Assembly: GCA_021777285.1 (NCBI GenBank)
Contig: JAJYDR010000121.1
Coordinates: 1 to 6,583 of the forward strand
Length of the DNA stretch: 6,583 nt
Direction of reading: 5' to 3'
Origin: Actinomycetes bacterium
GTDB lineage: Bacteria > Actinomycetota > Acidimicrobiia > Acidimicrobiales > RAAP-2
Position 1 is the stretch's first letter. Each line of letters starts with the position of its first letter. Shown here in pieces: positions 6,182 through 6,583 of this stretch. A program made the translations under genes and the position numbers. A model generated the notes under the pieces. It searched no databases and was not told where the DNA came from. It worked only from the letters and a program-made list of their open reading frames with translations.

Positions 6182-6340
6182 ACCGTTCGAAGGAATCGCC
6201 CCGTGAGTTTCGGGAGCGGCAACGGTGATCTGCTGCATCAGCGCTTCTGGTGTGACACTGTTCGCCGTATCGTCAACCCTCTTGGCTGGCTGGGACTCAA
6301 TTAAGCGAGAGAGCTCAAGACTCGAGATTGGCGGGCTCAC
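6173..6340 (-). CDS. Unrecognised small open reading frame, doubtful
   Basis: A 55-codon minus-strand frame runs from GTG 6340 to TAA 6173-6175, within the 270-bp gap between rcoM and the ArsR-type gene. Its composition is protein-like and hydrophilic in the second half (for example SRLIESQPAKRVDDTANSV), with no cysteine, no signal peptide and no membrane segment. There is no Shine-Dalgarno before the GTG, and I recognise no family. It may be the tail of a decayed gene or chance. Apart from this frame and the hairpin after rcoM, I see nothing in 6138-6407. Confidence 0.15.
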   Translation of the reverse strand: MSPPISSLELSRLIESQPAKRVDDTANSVTPEALMQQITVAAPETHGAIPSNGKE

Positions 6341-6407
6341 CAGTCAGCGCTTCGCGGGAGAGCCCGGCCACGCGGGGCAATTTCAGTTTCCTAGCTCGAG
6401 CATTTGA

Positions 6408-6583
6408 TTAGGGCAGTGTCAGGGCGTCGCCTCGCTGTGCGGCGTTGGGTCGAGATGGCTCGACGGGCGCGCGGGCGCGTTCGAGGTTGGCCAGCAGCGC
6501 GAGCAGGGCGGTCACGGTCTCCTCGTCGGCCAGTGAGTAGCAGCGACGTCGTCCATCGACGCGCACGCGCACCAGGCCCGCGT
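6408..6583 (-). CDS. C-terminal part of an ArsR-family helix-turn-helix regulator (partial)
   Basis: The minus-strand frame is open from the window edge to TAA at 6408-6410 and gives the last 57 residues. It begins AGLVRVRVDGRRRCYSLADE, the wing hairpin and following strand of an ArsR-type winged helix (AGLV-x-x-R-x-G-R-x-x-x-Y-x-L). The helix ETVTALLALLANLE comes next and would form part of the dimer interface, followed by an arginine- and proline-rich disordered tail. The recognition helix and any metal-binding cysteines of the N-terminal part lie outside the window, so the signal it senses is unknown. The GC content is about 73%, well above that of the coo genes. It converges on rcoM and is separated from it by 270 bp, so it is probably not part of the CO system. 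Confidence 0.75.
   Translation of the reverse strand, partial: AGLVRVRVDGRRRCYSLADEETVTALLALLANLERARAPVEPSRPNAAQRGDALTLP

Noticed and set aside
1452..6432. A 12-bp direct repeat, AGGGCGTCGCCT, at 1452-1463 and 6421-6432, as possible island borders
   Set aside because: About one exact 12-mer match is expected by chance in a window of this size. The left copy lies inside the operon, between the oxidoreductase and cooC, so it cannot bound the cluster.

Overview
The window holds a compact, apparently complete gene set for anaerobic carbon monoxide oxidation with a dedicated CO sensor facing it. On the minus strand, in transcription order, are cooF (electron-transfer ferredoxin, GTG start at 5204), cooS (Ni-Fe carbon monoxide dehydrogenase, start 4644), an FAD/NAD(P)-dependent pyridine nucleotide-disulfide-type oxidoreductase (start 2721) and cooC (nickel-insertion ATPase, start 1394). 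The first three genes are separated by 2 and 0 nt. cooC follows after 79 nt and has its own strong ribosome binding site. Divergently, on the plus strand, lies a PAS-LytTR protein (best start 5430) that matches the heme-based CO sensor RcoM.

The genes fit a short pathway. CooS oxidises CO to CO2, CooF carries the electrons, and the flavoprotein can pass them to NAD(P)+. CooC loads nickel into the CooS active site. RcoM would sense CO and switch on the operon from the shared 225-bp region between 5205 and 5429. That region holds three AAGTT/AAGTG-type elements around 5311-5347, which are candidate LytTR binding sites. No hydrogenase, acetyl-CoA synthase, CooA, CooT or CooJ gene is visible, so nothing here points to H2-evolving or acetogenic CO metabolism.

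The flanks look different. The left end has the last 43 codons of a cupin-domain protein (1-134), then a decayed TnpB-type (IS200/IS605 accessory) fragment from about 149 to 560 that runs head-on into the 3' end of cooC. The last ~25 residues of the CooC reading frame come from DNA antisense to that remnant. The right end has a possible weak terminator, about 270 bp with no convincing gene, and the C-terminal 57 residues of an ArsR-type regulator on the minus strand (6408-6583). Hand counts give about 66% GC for 1-134 and 73% for 6421-6583, against about 57-62% in sampled lines of the coo genes. This difference and the transposon remnant suggest, without proving, that the coo cluster was acquired by transfer.

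The host is a high-GC bacterium. The TnpB-related fragment resembles proteins common in actinobacteria, whereas the RcoM proteins I know best are proteobacterial. I cannot assign the organism from this window alone.
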